NCBI GenBank assembly: GCA_023653785.1
Contig: JAMKCH010058439.1
Location: 62,001 to 126,000 of the forward strand
Direction of reading: 5' to 3'
Source of the DNA: Ophioderma brevispina
Taxonomy: Eukaryota > Echinodermata > Ophiuroidea > Amphilepidida > Ophiodermatidae
DNA length: 64,000 nucleotides
Shown piece by piece: positions 58,654 to 64,000 of the stretch (positions within the stretch are counted from its first letter, which is position 1; the number at the start of each line of letters is the position of its first letter). The notes beneath the pieces were generated by a model, which made no database searches, was not told the DNA's origin, and was given only the letters and a program-made list of their open reading frames with translations. Both the position numbers and the translations under genes were made by a program.

Positions 58654-59694
58654 AACCCTAACCCGGACCGGTCGTTTTTGCCGGGGGGCCCCGCTGCCCA
58701 AATGCCAACTAAGGGCAATCTATTTTTATTTTTAAGAAACGGCCCAGTTGCAACAGAGCCAAAGTTTGCTTTGTCATTTGCCATCTCGCCGTTTTCCCGG
58801 CTCAGGAATAAGTAGCGTAAAGTAATAACGGCCAGATGCAACGAAAAACATCGCGTTTTTCCCGAAGACGGCCCAAAATGCACCGAAAACACGCGTCTTT
58901 TCCCGGAGACGGGCCCAAATGCAACGAAAAACATCGCGTCATTTTCCCCCGGAAGACGTCCCAGATACAATTAAAAACTTCGCCGCCATTTACCGGAAAG
59001 ACGTCCAAGATGCAACGTGAACATCGCGTGCGAATGCTATAAAGACAGGGTAAATAAATAAATAATTAAATAAATAAATAAATAAAAATCAGTGCGTACT
59101 GCACACTGATCTGCATGAAAATTTGTAGCTTTAGTTCGCCAGTCGTGAGTGGCGCTATAACGCTACATAGTCGTGCGTGCGCTATTATGCTACGTCAAGC
59201 TCCGGTTTACGTCATTAATACTTTCTAATTAAAAAAAATAGCTTATCGAAATGGTGGCGCTAATCACCATCGAATTCGAAATTGTCTATGGGCATTTTTG
59301 TACACATTGTCACCCCAAATCATGCCGCTGAAAAGGCTTGCTCCTTACTGCGGCAAACCGTCCGAATGCAGTGAAATCATCGCATCATTTCTCGGGAATG
59401 ACGACCCAAATAAATGCCACGAGGAATATCGCGACATTTTCCCGGTAGACGGCCCAAATGCAAACGAGGAAACATCGCGTCATTTACGCGTAAAGACTGG
59501 GGCCCAAATGCAACGAGGACATCGCGTCATTTTCCGTAAGACGGCCCAGATGCAAAAATGTGGTCCATGAGAGTCATTTTGCGCAAAAAAACCAAAATAG
59601 TTGTTGACGGCCCGAGATGCAACTAAAATCATTTTCCCGACTGGTACCGAACGCTTTTCGTTAGCTCTCATTGCTCCTCGGCCGTGTTAGGGTT
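58654..59694. mobile_element. ~1-kb inverted-repeat element with two 46-bp repeat arrays
   Basis: Outer ends AACCCTAACCCGG and CCGTGTTAGGGTT are inverted (12 of 13). Inside, a ~41-48-bp unit of the form GGCCCAAATGCAACGAAAAA + CATCGCGTCATTTTCCCGGAAGAC recurs about five times at 58828-59040 and six times at 59335-59655 in the same orientation. A unique centre carries (TAAA)n at about 59050-59090. Subterminal repeats inside inverted ends suggest a non-autonomous DNA transposon. Confidence 0.55.
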
Positions 59695-60323
59695 ATGGGT
59701 GAGTTATGCAACACATGGAATACCTTTGCCCAGTTACCAGCAATGAGCAGGCCATTTCAAAGCCAAGTTTGCAGACTGCAGACGAACACAATATCAAAAA
59801 GCATTCAGAATCGAGTTGATATTGTTTCCATAGCTTTAGATAATAAATTAACCTTTTTGAAATAGTTAAACCAAAAATTGTCTAAAACAGTAGCAATCCT
59901 CATTTTCTGGATAAACAACCTTTCTATTTTTATACATTACAAATGTTCAACAGTGCATGTTTTGTGCTCAAAAAAGCCATCAGACACCCCTTATGCACAT
60001 TAAAAATTCGGTGCGCCCCTGCCTGCAGCGGTCCCACGCCAGCATCGTTACACCATCACACCATTCACTATCGCCACTGGCATCCATGATCCTTGCTCTT
60101 TTTTGTGTCTCCAGTTTTCGGGGCACCATGTGAATTTTTTATTGGGTTTTATAACGATATGTTTTCCCATTAGCGCCTATTATTGGTGACATATATTATA
60201 TATCTCATCTGGAGGATGATTCTTTTTTTTTTTTTGGTTTTATGTTTGTACAACTACTGTTCATCGGAGTTTTGGTGTATGAATACGTGCTGATGAAGTT
60301 TATGAAAAGATTTTTTTCAAGAT
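59695..60323. other. No gene recognised
   Basis: Unique AT-rich sequence with a T run at about 60222-60236. Confidence 0.4.
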
Positions 60324-60399
60324 TGGAATTCAGAGGATCAGAATTTGGAAGTTCAGAATTCGGAAGTTCAGAATTCGGAAGATCAGAATTCCGGAAGAT
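60324..60399. repeat. 15-bp tandem repeat
   Basis: About five units of GAAGTTCAGAATTCG with GAAGATCAGAATTCC variants. On the minus strand it reads as an LPNSE/D repeat peptide, probably without meaning. Confidence 0.8.
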
Positions 60400-60479
60400 G
60401 TTGATATAAGTCTTATGTTTATGCCCCTTCAAATGGTTGCCCCGCGAGCCTCTGGCCGTTTTTCGCGTCGCTCGTCCGA

Positions 60480-63400
60480 CTGGTAATTAATGGGTTATTC
60501 CTTTGCCAGGTTTAGCTCCCCCCTTGTAAGTCCACAAGTGAACCGCCAGTGCATGTTGGGGATATGTGTATCCCTGTGTCGTGTCTGCTCTTTGTCATTA
60601 ATTATATTTTCTCTTCCCCTTGTTATAGAGCCTCACTTGCAACCAATGCACTGTTTTTCTCAGTGTATTTTCAGCTCGTGCCGATGAATCTCAATTCTTC
60701 TCAAGATTTGGGGGGGTGCCCTGCGTCCGTCTTGTCTCGTCCGTCTTGTCTCCTTGGCCTTATCCTATTCTACATTTGATATCCAGGTTCTTCGGCACGG
60801 TTTATAAATTACTTATTAACATCGCTGCATGTTCGTCTTAGTACTTTTGATGTTTGCAGAAGAGGTCTTCTAAACCCCGTGCCACTCCGCAGATGTTTGG
60901 AGTGTAAGAGTTCCTTTCGAAGACAAGACAGAACCCTCATAACTTGTGTTGAAGTGCTTGCTGTTATTTGTTCAAGAGAAGGACCTGGTTATATATACAC
61001 TAGTATGGGCAGAATGGAAATCCAGAAGTATTTTGGACGAATTGGATTGTTGTCTCTGGAGAGAACGACAAGGATGATTTTAAGGTTAAGGCCAAGGCTA
61101 CACAGTTCCATTTCCGTCCAGGGCATCTCCCTCCGCGTCAGCGACCAGCGAAGACGCTACCCAACTATTTTACCAATACAGACAATCAAGATCTACCACC
61201 TTTGATTTTTAGTCTCCAGTGAATAACTACTACCGGTGGTTGCAGAGCTACCTACAGTTTATAGGGCAAGTTCGCCCAGCCCATATCTTATGAAGTAAGG
61301 GCCCTATGATTTATGTGAATCAGAGTGGATAAAGTATACTTTCGACTGGCTAATCTATCCACTCCTTCCATTCATGACTTGGAAGATTACAAACGGTTTT
61401 GAGTAGTCCGACGCTGGCCGCCCTTTCTACAAGTTAAAAGTTTCAAACCATGGCTTATTGTCCCGGTGGTACCGGTAAGACCGACGGCTTTCTTCAACGG
61501 CTATCTAACTTAGGTTAATCCAGCTTTGCGACAATGTATCAACTTTGAATACTTTGGCCCCGGTCATATGGAGTGATTCCCTCTGCACGTGGAGCATTCG
61601 GGCTGTCACATATCTCCGTAGAGCATTAGATAATAAGCCGCTATCAACGGCATCCGTGTGAGCATATAAATTCTAGTTCTGAGTTAGCACCGTGGTAGCA
61701 GTCAATAGCGCCCATCGGCCAGTTTAAGACTATTTATGTTTTATAGAGAATTGGACACGGTACCGGTGTTAACCCGTAAGACCGGAGGCTTTTTCTTGGT
61801 TGCTTCGATAGCAATTGTGTGATTATGTTATAGAATAATAATGAGTGTCATGAATATTCTAGAGTCTGTTCTACTAATTGACGACCGTGCTTTGTCCCAC
61901 GTCCTGTGGTTTAACTCGGGTTCTATTACTGCAAGAACCGCTGCCGATGTACTGTTTAATTTTAATACGGGTCATGGAGTTGTTATACAAGAAAAGAGTC
62001 TTTCCTACGATAGTGGAGTTATATATTCTTTCTAAACACGAGTCAGAGGCTTTTCTCCTCCACCGCTCCGAAGAAAGTTAGAGTTTTCGATGCCGAGGTG
62101 TTTATTCAAGAAAGAGTGATATTCTTACTTCCGCCGTCTTTTCAGGAGTACAGCTGTTTTACAGTCAGCCTGTCCGTCTTCCTAACCGATCGCCGGGGCT
62201 TTTACCGTGGTTATTCTGTTAAAGTGCTTCTACCGTTCTTCAGTCGAGCTTACCGTCGGGCCTTCACCATTGTTCTCCGGATGTAAACGCTTCTAACCTT
62301 TCCTCCGTAGAACCACCGTTCTTTCATCTAGTCACCATCGGGCCGTTGTCCGACCTCCTTTAACCGTTCATTCTCCGTCTTCCTACCAGTCTAGTGCAAC
62401 GCTATCCGTCGTCGTGCTTTCAGAAATGTACCTATCCTCTCCCGTTAACTCATCTCGACAGAAAGGTGAAGATTCGTGTTCTGTTCTCTAGACGCCGTTC
62501 GACTTCCAGAGGTTGTTGTTTAGTATGCAAGTCTTTCGGAGAGATATTCCTGTGGATAGTGTTGGTCTTTCTCCGTACAGAAATAGCTCTATCGTTAGAA
62601 TTCTTTTCCCCATCGCCTAGAGGGTCTCATTCAAGTAGAAAGAGAAGACATCAAGATTCCCCTAGCCAATTTATGAAAAGGTTTTAGAGCCTTCGTATAG
62701 TTCTTCACGTCGGGATCCAAGTTCTATGATAGAGGGAATTTCGGGATCAAGACATAGTGGATAATTTTTTTCATATTTTATAACTAAAGATCCAGATCCG
62801 ATTATGTTTTAGAAGGCCTGTGTCTCTAGCTCCGACGGGAACGTTCCTCTGGGCAACTATGACTAGCATTTTATGACTCTTTTATAAGAGTTCAAGTTGA
62901 ATGATGTCTATGATTTTTCGAAATCAGACGTAAGATGATGATGATTTTCTTTCAATGTAGTGTTAAGAAATCTATGCTTGCGGAAGTTATGTCTGGCCTC
63001 CCAGGATTGTGAGCGGGAACTTAAGAGTTATGTAATGACGATATCTTTAGAGTAACCTATCCGAAGTGGTTTATTCTTCTCTTGACCTCATTTCCTATGA
63101 TTCATCACAACTAAGAGCCTACCTCAGGGACAGCTTCTCTTCCTCACTGCAGTTCAAGCTGAGATTCTGAGACTACTCAACCACTCTTGGCTTATGCTGC
63201 TCCACTCATTGCACTTTCAGTCGAAGTATAGAGTGCACTGGAAAGTTGGGTAAAGATTCTGATTTGATAGAGGATACCACCTGTGAACTATTTCCTCCCG
63301 ATTTGTGGTGGCGCCTTATTCGCGATGTCGGCTCTTCCTTGAAAAAGTACCTATTTCCTAATGTTTCTGTTCCTGCTCGTCGCTGTTTTTGGGGGGGTTC

Positions 63401-64000
63401 ATCGAGGTTTTGAAATGTGATTCGACAATTCTTCAAGATACTTAGTCACCGTTTTTCTGTCTTCTGGCTCCCGCTGCTAAACCTTACATGAAACAGTTGG
63501 TAAGCTCTTATTCCTGTGCTATCTAGTCCAGCTACTATTGATGAGTTCAGGAGTCTATTTGGAAAAGTTATCAAAAGACCCCCGTCTCAGATGGATTCCT
63601 GATCTTCCTACATGTGAGGAAAAAGGAATTTTGAAGTTCTTCAAAGTTCCTTTGGTTCCCACTCTTTGTTGGGATTAGATGAAGTCTTGATGGAAGATTT
63701 ACTTAGCCGAGTCATGCCCATCACTGGGTTTGAAGATGGTTCTTCTAGATAATATGGAAGAGCCATGGGGTAAATTCAAGCAGAGGCCATGCCCATCAGC
63801 TGGAGTTGAAGATAGTTCTTCTACGCATAATATGGAGTTAGATGGAGTAGATTCGCTGAATGATGTCGATGTAACTTCAACATTTGTACAGATTGCCCGT
63901 GATGGTTTGGGAACCTCTAGTGGTGAGCCTTTCTGTCTAAAAGTCATCTTATTAGCATTTTGTTTGAGCCTCTTTGATCTTGTCTTAAGAAGCTATTGAA
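60480..64000 (+). other. Degenerate coding-like region, possibly a retroelement
   Basis: Composition shifts to a more balanced, C/G-richer sequence with recurrent CCGTCTT/ACCGTT motifs. Several + strand frames show retroelement gag-like pieces: an Arg/Ser-rich segment (SYSSSRRDPSSMIEGISG) near 62690-62750, and TTCELFPPDLWWRLIRDV then KKYLFPNVSVPARRCFWG at about 63280-63395, all separated by stops. The last 270 nt form an open frame running to the window edge (KPFCLKVILLAFCL-like end). No RT, integrase or recombinase motif is in the window, so the class cannot be assigned. A DIRS/Ngaro-type gag is one guess. Confidence 0.25.

Overview
This is eukaryotic genomic DNA, AT-rich and dense in introns and transposons. 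There are no operons, rRNA genes or CRISPR arrays. A mitochondrial-clan cytochrome P450 with small exons, an intronless peptide-type GPCR, and relics of RTE-, L2/CR1- and jockey-like non-LTR retrotransposons, a Tc1/mariner transposase and many MITEs fit a marine invertebrate animal. An echinoderm or another invertebrate deuterostome is my best guess. The sequence alone does not exclude hemichordates, cephalochordates or molluscs.

Layout. (1) 1-7.1 kb: the 3' three quarters of a P450 gene on the + strand. Eight coding exons run to a stop at 7079. The first two exons occur twice in a tandem duplication that cannot be translated as laid out. The introns carry a tRNA-derived SINE, three hairpin MITEs and a foldback element. 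(2) 7.1-14.4 kb: no gene, but three kinds of inverted-repeat element, two of them with TTAA flanks. (3) 14.4-18.7 kb: reverse-transcriptase relics. (4) 20.07-21.38 kb: a single-exon rhodopsin-class GPCR on the - strand with one frameshift in TM3. (5) 21.8-30.4 kb: an RT relic, then a 6.1-kb structure bounded by long inverted repeats made of ~160-bp subrepeats and filled with nested retroelements and MITEs. (6) 30.4-36.5 kb: a cytosine-poor (+ strand) tract containing a ~2.2-kb unit in two tandem diverged copies. (7) 36.7-41.6 kb: hAT-type MITEs, two with perfect 8-bp target-site duplications, and a second copy of a TTAA element. (8) 43.1-48.3 kb: RT and mariner transposase relics. (9) 49.7-57.8 kb: a nearly complete but broken RTE-like element on the - strand with a zinc-finger RT, a second 3'-truncated copy, an RT-tail relic and two possible host exons. 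(10) 58.65-59.69 kb: a ~1-kb inverted-repeat element with two arrays of a ~46-bp repeat. (11) 60.5-64 kb: unidentified degenerate coding-like sequence.

Only the P450 and the GPCR look like host genes. They sit on opposite strands, 13 kb apart, and nothing links them functionally. Several signals suggest assembly artefacts: poly-T tracts joining near-identical tandem copies at two places, and a 116-nt T tract. They matter for reading the P450 gene model. I found no coherent new enzymatic system. The most unusual structures are the 6.1-kb foldback element, the 46-bp repeat element, and the filled/empty SINE pair inside the duplicated P450 exons.
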